The position numbers and the translations under genes were made by a program. A stretch of DNA of 64,000 nucleotides from Diphasiastrum complanatum (lineage: Eukaryota > Streptophyta > Lycopodiopsida > Lycopodiales > Lycopodiaceae). The stretch's first letter is position 1. Every line of letters begins with the position of its first letter. This document shows positions 31,501 through 41,990 of the stretch, in pieces. The stretch lies in NCBI GenBank assembly GCA_029204225.1, contig MU832140.1, positions 21,210 through 85,209 on the forward strand, read 5' to 3'. The notes beneath the pieces were generated by a model. That model saw only the letters and a list, made by a program, of their open reading frames with translations, searched no databases and was not told the DNA's origin.

Positions 31501-32140
31501 CCTCCATAAATACATCACTAAATTCCTCTAGTAGATTTGCCACTTCTTTTGGCAAGTTTTCTTGTCGAGCGCTTTTCCCTTCTGAGACCTCTCGGCATAT
31601 ACAAAGAAAGCACTTTGACCTTTTCATTTTTGTCATTCTTTTCATCGCTAATGCCGCAATTAGATTTTGTTCAATATCGGTACCCTTAGCGTTCCCTCCG
31701 AGCAGGACTTTCGTCATACAGATTTGTCCCTTGTAATCCAAGAGGACCAAGTTTGAGCTCCTACCCAAAACTGCAATACAGTAGGCCCAAAATCACATCG
31801 AAGGCATCCATCTCTAAAATCAGAAAGCTAAGTTTAGCCTTCCATCTCCCAATCTGCACCGTGATGTTCAATGTCGCTTTGTCTGCGTCTAGTACTCCCT
31901 TTGTTGTTTCTATCTTGAGAGTTGATGTAACATTCCTGGTCAGCAAGCTGAATCCACTATGCTCCTTGAGATGTAGTTATGTGAAGCTCCATAGTCGATC
32001 ATGAAATCTGACTTCCTCCCCACGATCTTTCCAGATAGGAATAACAATCTTGAACCAGTCTTGGGAGTTGCCCCATGGAAGTTCCTTTCCATACTTGTGT
32101 GTTGTCCACCCACAAATGTAAGCTCCTCTCCAACTCCCAA
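31500..32140 (-). pseudogene. Chromovirus protease
   Basis: Frames 32140-31940 and 31946-31761 together give a retropepsin: FMIDYGASHNYISRSIV at the active site and [12 protein letters not shown] at the flap side. The usual Asp-Ser/Thr-Gly is Asp-Tyr-Gly here, a change expected to abolish activity. The downstream linker to RT ([38 protein letters not shown]) is in frame with RT. Confidence 0.75.
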
Positions 32141-32811
32141 CTAGATCACCTGGATCAAAATGAGCAGTCAAGGGTTATTCAAGTATAGGCAAGCACACCA
32201 CAAATGAACATACCAACCAAAGCTAACACAGAGGATCCCTCTCAAGTTGCACCCCCCTTGAGACCGAACATAGGACCTTTGCCTAGCCGTCGTGCCCACA
32301 CAAATCTATCATAGAATTAGCCCATAGAAAACATCCATCTAGCCATCCATGCTTTCACCATTAAGCAGCACATTGCCTCAGTCATGCCCCACCAACTCTG
32401 GTCGATATCCCTTATAGGTAAACGATCAGCAGCTATCCCGCACCAACAACTAACCACCCGTGCTTTACACCCGAATTCGAGCAGCATCTCTGTATCAATG
32501 ATTAACCCGTACAGTTCGAATATGTCACCCCGCACCCCGCAAGGCATAGACCATGCTTTCACCTACCTAGGTAGTACTTTGCCTCATCTGTCCTATGTGC
32601 AGACGGTGCCAGGCCCGAACCACGAGAACTGACCGTGCTTACACCTCAAGGGCAGCACGTTGATTCATCAAGCCCCCCGTTCTGCCGACCACCCTGACCA
32701 TGGATGCACCCATGCTTACACTATGGGTAGCATCTTGCACACAACGGCTATCCTGACAAATCCCAAAAAGTGGCCAACCCTATGAGACTTGCGTAGCTGA
32801 CCGGCTAGTCG
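32141..32811 (-). repeat. Diverged repeats where gag should be
   Basis: Only about 670 bp separate the primer site from protease, and no gag is recognisable. Five diverged copies of a CATGCTTTCACC...AGCAGCACATTGCCTCA-type word start at 32348, 32459, 32552, 32634 and 32711, with spacings shrinking from 111 to 77 bp. The origin of this repeat is unknown. Confidence 0.6.
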
Positions 32812-32823
32812 ACTCTGATACCA
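32812..32823 (-). other. Chromovirus primer binding site, tRNA-iMet
   Basis: TGGTATCAGAGT on the minus strand matches 11 of 12 bases of the initiator methionine tRNA complement. It lies 5 bases after an LTR end ...GGCGCA. Confidence 0.85.
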
Positions 32824-32828
32824 CATCT

Positions 32829-33852
32829 TGCGCCGGTGCCTCAAAGGGTGCTGGGACTTGAGTGGTTTCCCCAACACGCGCTTAAGTCTAACATTCATCC
32901 ATCATGCACTTATGTAAAAGCCAACTTAGAAATGTAATAAGCTTAACCATTCAGACTTAAAAAACTAGAATTCCAACCAACGTAAAAGCCAACTTAGAAT
33001 CCGTCCCCAAAAGGTAACCAAAGGCAAAGACAAGCCACACATGGAACACAAGACATAGTGGTCGCCAAACTGACCAAATGGCATAGCGGCGAGCCACACG
33101 TCGGTGTTGTGGACCCTTAGGCACCGACGACGCAAAAAGGTTTTAGTAAGACTAGTCTCGAAGGCAAAACCGAAATGGTAATCATCCCCAAGGATCAACT
33201 TTATTAAATTTTGAAGAGGTTACATTCATACATAGACTGACTGGTGGTCTTAGGCGCCGGCGACGCAAAAAGGTTATTATAAGACTAGTCTCGGAGACAA
33301 AACCGAAATGGTAATCATCCCCAAGGATTAACTTTATTAAATTTGGAAGAGGTTACATTCATACATAGATTGACTGGTGGTCTCGGGCCACCAACACATG
33401 TTGGGCATTGTTCTCAGCTACGCTGGTAGAGGGAGCTGAGACCTGGCAACTGGATTCTTGGCGCTGGTTGAGTTGCCCAAGTTTTTGTCTGTCGGACTCC
33501 CCCTATAGTTTTGGTGTGATTCGGCACGCCCCCTCTGTCCAGGAATATAGTGCTTTCTAGTAAAGCACGCTTTTTTGGACTTAGTTTTTATTTTGCTGAT
33601 TAAGCCTGGCAGAATCAGTCTGGCTCCCGGACATGGGTCTCGGGAGCTGTCCCGGTGGCAGAATCAACCTAGCTCCTGACTAGGACATGACTCGAGCTCG
33701 AGAGCTAGCTCATGACTTGTAACTACTTGGCTAGCTCACCACAGGTCAGAGGCTCAGTCCTTGACTTCCTAACTCGCTCAGGGACCTTTAGGAAGTGTCA
33801 CCCATTAGAGTCTTACAGGGCACCTTGGTGCACATGAGTCAGCTTTACAACA
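32829..33852 (-). repeat. Chromovirus 5' LTR
   Basis: On the minus strand it starts TGTTGTAAAGCTGACTCATG at 33852 and ends ...CACCGGCGCA at 32829, giving 1024 bp with TG...CA ends and the primer site next to it. The start is shared with the partial LTRs at 49087 and 57343. It contains an internal tandem duplication of the poly(A)-signal region (33116-33383). Confidence 0.8.
33116..33383 (-). repeat. 133-bp tandem duplication in the LTR R/U5 region
   Basis: Two copies, 33116-33248 and 33249-33383, each run from CTTAGGC(A/G)CCG(A/G)CGACG to TGACTGGTGGTCT. Each contains, on the minus strand, AATAAAGTT followed by GATTACCATTTCGGTTTT, so the LTR carries two polyadenylation signals. About ten differences separate the copies. 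Confidence 0.9.
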
Positions 33853-34263
33853 GTGATCGATGCTAGTCTCCGGGGTGCTGGCATGCCAAGGCGGGCACCA
33901 GGACAACATTCCAGCAAGGGAAGCTGAGACTTGTCGTCCTGAGTCGCAACCCGCATTCCACTATAGTTATGGTGGGATTCACCACCTGCCCTCATACCAA
34001 GTGCTCTGCCCAAGCTGGTAAAGCACATTTTCTCTCTCTAGTATTTATTGATCCCCAGGCTTCCTTTAATCATGCCTAGATCGTGTGAGGTGATTGCACA
34101 TCGATCCGAACTCTCTGGAATTCACTAGAACTGATCAAAGTTTTTCAGCCATAGGAACTTGGCACCGGCTAGATTTTGGTCATAGTGGCGCCAGGAGCGG
34201 CGCCGAAGCCAGTGGTGTTGGGAGCAACAGTGGCCTTGCTGACACCAAGGTAGTTTTACATCA
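33853..34263 (-). repeat. Second LTR of the chromovirus family, truncated
   Basis: On the minus strand it starts TGATGTAAAACTACC at 34263 and follows the LTR at 57343 (forward TGTTGTAAAGCTACC) for about 400 bp: ACCAAAATC, TTTGATC, CACACGATCTAGGCATGATT, CCAGCTTGGGCAGAGCAC. It stops at GATCAC, where the LTR at 33852 begins, so one element was inserted into the other or recombined with it. Confidence 0.75.
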
Positions 34264-34717
34264 CAGATCGTCTCAGGAGAGAGGACTCCATATGGGGTAT
34301 TGGCAGTCCAAATGGTAGGAGACAATAAAGTTCCTTCACTCGGAGCTTCGAGAAAGATCAGAACGATCGTCGTAAGGGAATTCTTAGAAGAACTCTAGAG
34401 ATTTCTTGCAGAATTTTGGAAATTGCAAGTTTGGTGGTTTTTTGGAAAAACCAACGTTTGAGACAGAAAAGTCAGTGTATGGATAGTCGTTCGGTGTAAC
34501 GGTATTTGCAGAGGAGCTGCAAAGAGCAGTGATAGTGGCCATAGCAATTTACAAGGCAAAATTTGGTGGAAAACTAAGAAAACTCTGAATTTCTCAGATT
34601 TGGCAAGGTTTCAAAGTTTCTTTCGAAAAAGCTGACTGTTTACAGTAGTGAAATATTCACCAAATCATATGCTGTCAGTCCCACCAGATTGACAGGACAA
34701 GGACGACCTCAGGATAT

Positions 34718-35126
34718 TGTAATTAGTCATGTATAGTTAATTAGATTCGCTATATTCAGTTGTGTTCGGGACATGACCCATTAGGATATATTGATCGGGC
34801 ACTGATCCCGTAGACGACTACTTGGGTTAGCCGGGTAGCCACACATAGGAAAATTAGCATGTATAGTGTATTTTTGACAGCATTGCTATACTCAGGGGCA
34901 TGTCCTGAGTTTGTCAGTCTTTTAGCCCATGTTCGGCCTATTAGTCAGATAGGTGCTTATTTTAGTGTGTTGACACTTGTCAAGCCCATGCATGTTGGGG
35001 CTTTTGGTATATGTGCAGTTTTCTCTTTGTAATCTATAACTTTTGTTGTGCCATCTATGAAAGCTTGTGAGGAGTGGCTATGGTGATTGTGTGATGTGAT
35101 CTGCATACTACACTATCAGAATTTCA
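34718..35126 (+). repeat. LTR of the TRIM-like family
   Basis: It runs from TGTAATTAGT to ...AATTTCA, with a primer site 3 bp later. Inverted copies are at 38320-38719 (nearly complete) and 58631-58670 (last 40 bp with the primer site). It contains the compact words TTGTGTTCGGGACATG and TTGTGCCATCTATGAAAGC. The right end is secure because three copies share it with the primer site or diverge there. Confidence 0.75.
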
Positions 35127-35129
35127 AAT

Positions 35130-35141
35130 TGGTATCAGAGC
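35130..35141 (+). other. Primer binding site, tRNA-iMet
   Basis: TGGTATCAGAGC is a perfect match to the initiator methionine tRNA complement, 3 bp after the LTR end. The same site on the minus strand is at 58616-58627. Confidence 0.9.
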
Positions 35142-35660
35142 GGCAGGGTGATGCAGTTATGCACGATCCGGTGGAGCTATGGGATAGCGTCTTTCACCAA
35201 GAAAAATAGCACTCAGAGCGTCTCAAGTGAGAGGACTCCATAAGGGGTATTGGCAGTCCGAATGGTAGGAGACAACAAAGTTCCTTCGATCGGAGCTTCG
35301 GGAAAGATTAGAATGATTGTCGTAGGTGGATTCCGAGGAGAATTCACGGAGAAACTTGCAGTTTCGGTAGTTTCGGGGAAATCATTGATGGTGGCCTCAT
35401 AATTCACTGTGTGGACAGCTGTTTGGTGCAACGGGACTTGCATGGGTTTGCAAAGAGCAATGACAGAGAGCCATAGCCATTTATAGAGACAAATTTGGTC
35501 AAAAATGGAGGAAATTTGAGAAATTTCCAGTTTTGAGAGGTGTTGACGAATTTTTGAAAAATCAAGCTATTTGTAGTCAATATCGCCCCAATCACAGAGC
35601 CATAAATTGCATCAGATGCCTTGAGGTAGGGCGACCTTAGTAGGGCAAGAGGCTGCAAGA

Positions 35661-36354
35661 AAAAGCTCAGTAAAAGATGGAGTATAGCCCAAGAAATCTC
35701 TTTTCTTGCTCAGCTAGGATTTTAAGGGGGAAAAGTGTAATTCTCTTCCAATACAAAATGTTCTTTGGAGCTGTAAAAATGTGCAGCTGGGCACCCTAGC
35801 ATCACAAGGCATTAGCTAGGAGGCCGTGACTGGCCGTGGAGAGAGAAAATAGTCTAATCAATCCATAGGTGACAGCCATAGCTCATTTTGAAGAGAGCTC
35901 GTGAAAGAAGGAAGAAAAGAGGAGAGGGCCACAACGGACAGGTCGCTTGCGTCCAATCAAACTAAGAGGGTAGCGGGAGCAAGATTCAGCGTACCCATTT
36001 TAGTCAGGATCATTGAATTTAGATCCAACGCGATCGATGGTCACAAGGAGGAGCTCGGGGAGCAACATGGGCCATCAGATATCGTGAAGACGCTGTGAGG
36101 AGGATAGTGCAACCTGTGTGTATCGCCTGTCTATAAGTTGATTAAGTTTTTTAAGTTCTAAGTACTAGTTCAAAGTGGTGGTAGGTGGAGTGTGCTTCTT
36201 TGTGCACCATAGATTTAGTTATGTTTCTTTTGAAGGGCTAGGATTTCAATCCTTCCCTCAATGAAGTAGCCAATAGAAGCAAAGGGGCAAGGGCATCCCC
36301 AAGAATGAAAAGGCACCTCTTGTACTCCATTTAAAATTCTAATTGAGAGGAGGA
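35661..36354. other. No recognised feature
   Basis: No coding homology or LTR boundary is seen. It lies between the TRIM-like array and the copia RNase H fragment. Confidence 0.4.
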
Positions 36355-36949
36355 AACTCTACCACCGTTGTGGATTCTTGGAAAAGTGCCAAGAGAGTGC
36401 TTAGATATGTTTCTAGTACTAGATTTTTTTGGCATACTTTATGAAGGATCTAACTTGCACTTGAGAGCCTACTCGGATTCAGATTTTGCAGGTGACAAGA
36501 TGGATAGAAAGTCCATTAGTGCATTTGCAACATTCCTTTGTGGAGGAGTAATATCTTGGCTTTCCAAAAAGCAAGATACTATCTCACTATCTTCTTGTGA
36601 AGCCGAGTACAAGGCATTGACTTCGACAACTAAAGAGACTCTTGATGGAGCTACATGTGCTAAAGGCTGAGGAGATTCCTTACATATATTGTGACAATCA
36701 AGCTTCTCAACAAATTGCTTCCAATCCTATCTTCCATGCTAGAACAAAGCATATTGAGATAGCTCACCACTTTGTGAGGGAGAAGGTACAATCCAAGGAG
36801 GTGCAACTACATCATGTACCATCATCCGAATGCATAGTTGATATCTTAACCAAGCCATTGTCCAAAGATCCATTTTACAAGTTAAGATATGCTCTTGGAA
36901 TTGTAGATAGATGTACATTAGATTGCCAAGTTAGAAGTGAGGAGTGTTG
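36355..36949 (+). pseudogene. Copia RNase H fragment (C3)
   Basis: Two overlapping frames contain AYSDSDFAGDKMDRKSIS, VISWLSKKQDTISLSSCEAE, IYCDNQASQQIASNPIFHAR, HIEIAHHFVREKV and CIVDILTKPLSKDPFYKLR. This is the copia RNase H with its Asp/Glu residues (SDSDF, SCEAEY, CDNQ) visible. One frame change occurs near 36655. Everything upstream of RNase H is missing. The closely related C2 region at 16043-16560 shares many of these words. The end is followed directly by the polypurine tract and LTR. Confidence 0.85.
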
Positions 36950-37574
36950 AAAATTGTCACTTCTCACTTGCCCTTTTTTATTGTAAATAAAGATCAATCA
37001 TGATTACAATGTTCAAGATCTGATTTCACACATGTGGAGCCTGTTCCCACGTGTGAAAGAAAGTACTTTTCATATTTGTAAATATCTACTTTGATTTTGT
37101 ATCAACCGAGTTCTAGAAGATAAGAGTTGACCATTTTCCTTAGATCCTATTTTGTAGGGAATATTCCTATATTCTATGAGACTAGCTCTTTGGAATTTAG
37201 CCATATTCTAGAAGGTCAACTTTGGATAAGGATCAAGGATGGATCAAATGGATAGATCTGAGTGATGTGGAACTCTTCACAAGTGTGAAGACCTGCTAGA
37301 TTGTACCAAACTCGTAGATGTACTTGATCCATAAAAGGATCATCATTTTGCTAATGAGATTGATGAGACTTTTGCATTCTACACTTTTGTGAGATTTCTA
37401 GTCAATAGAATTGTGATTTTATTGAATGATTGCTATCAAGAACCTATGTACTTGTTGTTTCAGGTGCAGGCCGTACAGTGGACAGTAGTCCACACGTGTG
37501 AGACTGCTCTCACTTGTTTATGACGATTTGATCCATTGCTTTTGCTTAAATCTAAGTGTAGTGAATCTAGATCA
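36945..37574 (+). repeat. Copia C3 3' LTR
   Basis: AGAAGTGAGGAG (36933-36944) is a polypurine tract, and TGTTGAAAATTGTC starts the LTR directly after it. The sequence is repeated at 40133-40890 up to CTAGATCAAG, where the copies diverge, so the right end lies at or just before 37576. It has several CACGTGTGA-type words. Confidence 0.75.
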
Positions 37575-37635
37575 AGTATGATTCACTGAGTTGTCGGTTG
37601 GCAAATTGGACTGGAAATTCTTTTTTGCATTCTAG

Positions 37636-38215
37636 GTCAAGATAGCTCCAACTACATACTTTAATGCATCCGTATGCACATGGAATTTAATGGTCCAATT
37701 GGGTGATGTTGAGACCAATCCATCTTTAAGCTTCTGGAAAGCTTGTAAGGCTTCCTCTGTCCAATGCAGTTCCATGCCAGAGCTTGTAGATTGGCCTTGC
37801 TAACTCCGCAGAATCTAGAATGAAGATCCGATAGTAGTTAGCATGGCCCATAAAATTGTAGACCTCGTGAATCGTCCCTGGTGGTGGCAGAGCAACAATG
37901 ACCATTATCTTTGATAGATCAGTGGCACTTCTGTGTCTCGATACAATGTGGCCCAAAATGAGGCCATGTGTCACCCAAAACTAACACTTTTCTAGGTTCA
38001 AAGATATCTGGTACTTGCGACATTGAATTAACACCTTATCCAGATGAGATAAGTGTCTTGAAATAGGCCCGTGCACTTATAGGTCATCCAAGAAGATTTC
38101 TAGAAACTTTTGCATGTACTCTCTGAATGCCACTCTCCAAAAGGTACTGGGGGCATTACAAAGTCCGAATGGCATTACCTTATAGGCGTACGTTCCCCAT
38201 TTTGTGGCGAATGTG
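37636..38215 (-). pseudogene. Gypsy RT fragment of the G1/G2 lineage
   Basis: On the minus strand are read MPFGLCNAP, a modified catalytic box FLDDL (Phe for Tyr), KYQISLNLEKC, WVTHGLILGHIVSRHRSATD, YNFMGHANYYRIFILDSAEL and HVHTDALKY. The order and spacing are those of G1 RT at 25550-26150. Stops and a frame change near 37730 are present. Both sides are cut off, with no gag, integrase or LTR attached. Confidence 0.8.
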
Positions 38216-38319
38216 ACACTCTCTGTGAAGTGTAGAGAAAAAACACAGGATCAATTAATTTTGGACTTTTTCAAAAAAATTGGACTATTTTGAGAATCTC
38301 CCCCCCTTCTTCCCTAACT

Positions 38320-38719
38320 TGAAACTCACAAGTGCAGTATGCAGATCACATCACACAATCACCATAGCCCCTCCTCACAAGCTCTCATAGATGGCACAAC
38401 AAAAGTTATAGATTACAAAGGGAAAACTATACATATACCAAAAGCCCCAACATGCATGGGCTCGACAAGTGTCAACACACTAAAATAGGCACATGTCTGA
38501 CTAATAGGCCCAACATGGGCTAAAAGACAAACTCGGGACATGCCCCTAAGTATAGGAGTGTCGTCAAAAATACATTGTACATGCTAATTTCCTACGTGTG
38601 GCTACCCAGCTAACCCAAGTAACCATCTACGGGATCAGTGCTCGATTAATATATTTTAATGGGTCACATCTCGAATACAACTGAATAAAGCAAATCTAAT
38701 TAATTGTACACTAATTACA
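38320..38719 (-). repeat. Inverted solo LTR of the TRIM-like family
   Basis: It is the reverse complement of 34718-35126 with scattered changes: TGAAACTCAC at 38320 to CTAATTACA at 38719. After its minus-strand end there is no primer site, so it is a solo LTR or a 3' LTR. To its left is a C-run (38301-38307). Confidence 0.75.
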
Positions 38720-39579
38720 ATATCATATATAGAGCTTACATAAAATGTATATCAGATTAACTCTAATTTCTAACTCTCTCCCTTAAGCTCAAATGTGATA
38801 AGAGTGAAAAACAATAATCTGTAGCAATGTTTGGAGTGTCCAAAAGATGTTATGCATGTCCATGTTACCCTGTACTTGACTCACGCTCAAGCACACCAAC
38901 AATCCACCAGGTTTGACTCACAAAGTATCATGTAAACACAATGCTCATACAAAGAGTACCATGCTCTCAACCAACTGACTTGTCCCCAATCCGACTTGAA
39001 ACACAAGTGGACCACATGAGTGACATGGCTCAAACTGAGGAAATCCCACCGCCACCATGAGACTTAAGTTGAATCTAATTACGAGAATTTTTCACCCGTA
39101 AATAGCATACCATGCCTACCTCTCACCTGTGATTGCTTGCCCTCTCAGAATTGTTGCCAATGATGAGTAGTCATGCCGCTAAACTGCACTTTCGTCGCCA
39201 AAACTAGCTTTCGCCACACAATTCTACTACCATTCTCTCCCATACCGCATTTACCGCTTCTAAACACCCTGTTACCCTATTAGAAGTAAGCAATAAGGAT
39301 TTAGAAGTGATTATGCCTCATTGCACCGCCTTGTAGCAGGTTTCACTAGAAAATTGGCCCAAATTTGGCCCTACGGTACCCAAATAGCGAATTTAGCCCA
39401 TCACTAAATCACCTGCACTCCACTCGATAGTCATCGTCTTTGTCATCTTCTATCAAAATTTTCAGACCGAATTCTCAAGTGTGTTGGGTTCAGCACGCAA
39501 AGGTGAGGCTATAAACTCCATTGTTCAGAATGTGTCATAGTCTAGTGGTTTATCAGACTCGACATTCTAGAGAGATAGA
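38720..39579. other. No recognised feature
   Basis: This is AT-rich, non-coding DNA with no LTR, repeat or domain that I can identify. Confidence 0.4.
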
Positions 39580-39900
39580 TCAGTGGGGGGAGTGGACAGA
39601 AGGATGGAGGTGTGAAAGGGAGGAGAGATGGGCTATTTGAAAGAAGAGATGATGTTGGGCATGGGGAACTAGAGAGTGGTGTCTAGGATGGAGGGAGACG
39701 GGGAATGGAAGAAGCAATGGTGATGGAAGGGGTGGCGAGAACGATTGTGGACGAAGAGAGAATAGGGTAAATAGATGCAGGAGGAGATAGGAAAGTGGTG
39801 GAAGAAGTGGTAGGAGTGGTAGTAGTATTGATACGACGAAGGGTGTTGTTGGATGAAGTATCAAAGGTGGGGGAAGTGGTGTCGCATACGTTTGGCGGAT
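39580..39900 (+). repeat. Purine-rich, C-poor tract
   Basis: About 320 bases of the plus strand consist mainly of G, A and T, with many GGAGG, GAAG and GTGG words and very few C residues. The minus-strand frame (Pro/Leu/Ser-rich) is a by-product of this composition. Its origin is unknown. Confidence 0.7.
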
Positions 39901-40132
39901 GGTAAATTCAGTGGGAAGGGTGGGAGGTCGAAGGTTAGTGGATGGTGTGCTGCGGTGAGGACCAAAATGGTGAAATTCTTGAACCTTCTGTTCGAGGAGG
40001 GTGATAATAAGGGCAGACAACAATGGCCCTATGACGAATTTCTAGTGTGTGTCGTTGTGTTTGATGGCCCTCTTTAGCTCAAAAATGATAAAGTCATGCC
40101 AATCATAGGGCACAACCTTATTGGCTGGAAAA

Positions 40133-40890
40133 TGTTGAAAATTGTCACTTCTCAATTGTCATTTTTTATTGTAAATAAAGATCGATCATGAGTACAATGT
40201 TCATGATCTGATTTCACATGTGTGGAGCCTATTCCCACGTGTGAAAGAAATTACTTTTCATATTTATAAATATCTACTTTGATTTTGTATCAATCAAGTC
40301 AAGTGTGAACATGATATGACTAGTTTTTAGTCAAGTTGACTAGTCGCCTAGAAATTAGCTTATCTTTGCATGTGCATGAGTAAATGCTCCCACATGGCAA
40401 GTGGATGTTCACACATGTGTATAGAGTTCTAGAAGATAAGAGTTGACCATTTTCCTTAGATCCTATTTTGTAGGGAATATTCCTATATTCTATGAGACTA
40501 GCTCTTTGGATTTTAGCCATATTCTAGAAGGTCAACTTTGGATAAGGATCAAGGATGGATCAAATGGATAGATCTGAGTGATGTGGAACTCTTCACACGT
40601 GTGAAGACCTGCTGGATTGTACCAGACTCATAGATGTACTTGATCCATAAAAGGATCATCATTTTGCTAATGGGATTGATGAGACTTTTGCATTCTGCAC
40701 TTTTGTGAGATTTCTAGTCAACAGAATTGTGATTTTATTGAATGATTGCTATCAAGAACCTATGTAGTTGTTGTTTCAGGTGCAGGCCATACAGTGGACA
40801 GTACTCCACACGTGTGAGGCTGCTCTCACTTGTTTATGAAGATTTGATGCATTGCTCTTGCTTAAATCTAAGTGTAGTGAATCTAGATCA
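40133..40890 (+). repeat. Second copy of the C3 LTR (solo or remnant)
   Basis: It matches 36945-37574 but carries about 127 extra bases at 40297-40425 (between TTGTATCAA and GAGTTCTAGAAG), either an insertion here or a deletion in the other copy. It contains the 16-bp perfect palindrome CTTCACACGTGTGAAG at 40591-40606. There is no primer site after it and no RNase H before it, so it is a solo LTR or an orphaned end. Confidence 0.75.
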
Positions 40891-41479
40891 AGATCTAAAG
40901 TGTAGAACTTGATAGATCCATTGATTAAGCAACCAATAACTCTATTTTTTATTGAAGGTTGTTTATTTTTTCATGCTTTGCTATTTCATGATTTATGCTA
41001 CTTAATGTTTTTCCAATAGATCAAAGCATTAGCAAGTGATATACCTCCCTCTAACTCTTCTTTCTTTCCTCTACTTCACCTCTATTTTGGATGGCATGTG
41101 TGGTTAGTGTAGGATTGGGGTTTAGTGTTAAGTGTTGTGGGGAAATCAACTAGAATAATCAGCTAAATATAGCTACAAACCTATCCTAGTGGATCTAACC
41201 CTTCTTGAGAGGTAGAGGAATACTTACGCTATATCTACGACAATACACCGACCTTATTATCGAGGCTTTTCTGAAGCAAAAACTTTAAGAAAAATCCATA
41301 AAAACTAGTATGTCCAATGAACAAAACTTGGATAATTGCATCGGGCCCCAAGGGGATTAATGAAGGACACTTATGATAAACAAAATATATATATTCATAC
41401 ATTAATGTTCCAAGTATAGAGATATATTACAAACTAAATCGGGACTCTCACATACGTGTGTGCTATAATAAAACACCTA
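40891..41479. other. No recognised feature
   Basis: This is AT-rich DNA between the C3 LTR copy and the first dispersed repeat. Nothing coding is recognised. Confidence 0.4.
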
Positions 41480-41990
41480 ATTAGATCCAGTTGAGTCGTC
41501 CTCCTCTTGACCATGGCCATCACACTCATGTGATTGCAATGCATGGGATTAGGACTGCGCTATTTGCGTGCAATTAAGATGAGTAAGTTCTTGAAGAAAT
41601 GTGGTGAGAGTGAGAGTCAGACCACACGAATGTAGTGAAGTTAAAATATATTTTGAAGCCATACCTCATACGCAGTAATTGATTCTGACTCCTTGTCTTT
41701 CCAATAATTCAAGTAATGATTGTATATTGTTGAAATATGCATACTTATACTCCTATTTTGTGGGATAACACTTTATGACATATTTCTACATGAACCGACA
41801 TATATGTGATTATAATTCAAACAAATTCACAAATAATTTAGGGTAGTGCAAGAAGATTACCAAAATAAAAGTTGAATTTCATTAGCATCAAATTCAACAT
41901 ATAGGTGGGAGACTTATGAAATGGGCATGAAAAGAATCTTGGACGTTGCTACCAAAGTGAGAAGGCCCTGGAATCTCTAGTCGCGTTAGT
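41480..41990. repeat. Dispersed direct repeat, copy 1
   Basis: TAGATCCAGTTGAG, AATGTGGTGAGAGTGAGAGT, TTTTGAAGCCATACCTCA, and AATGGGC-TGAAA with GTGAGAAG and CTCTAGTCG occur in the same order at 43020-43660. The copies are strongly diverged. The repeat family is unrecognised and may be a gene or transposon fragment with exon-like islands. Confidence 0.6.

Larger units (their letters stand above)
29202..33852 (-). mobile_element. Chromovirus (gypsy) element, minus strand, truncated
   Basis: From right to left: 5' LTR, tRNA-iMet primer site, a gag-less stretch with diverged repeats, protease, RT, RNase H and integrase, which breaks off at 29202. The protease-RT-RNH-INT order, iMet primer and YIDD RT box fit the chromovirus branch. 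The matching LTR family at 49087 follows a chromodomain. Integrase C-terminus, polypurine tract and 3' LTR are absent. Confidence 0.85.
34264..35660 (+). mobile_element. TRIM-like leader-LTR-leader array
   Basis: A stretch of about 430 bp (34264-34717: AGAGAGGACTCCAT, GGGGTATTGGCAGTCC, GGTAGGAGACAA) is repeated at 35212-35650. Between the copies lie a 409-bp LTR and a tRNA-iMet primer site. No coding sequence is visible in either leader. This is what a tandem pair of small non-autonomous LTR elements sharing LTRs would look like after losing the outer LTRs. A leader of a larger element duplicated by recombination is an alternative. Confidence 0.55.

Noticed and set aside
39580-40023. 147-codon Pro/Leu/Ser-rich minus-strand ORF
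   Set aside because: It follows from the purine-rich composition of the other strand. No recognisable domain and no sign of splicing or codon structure.
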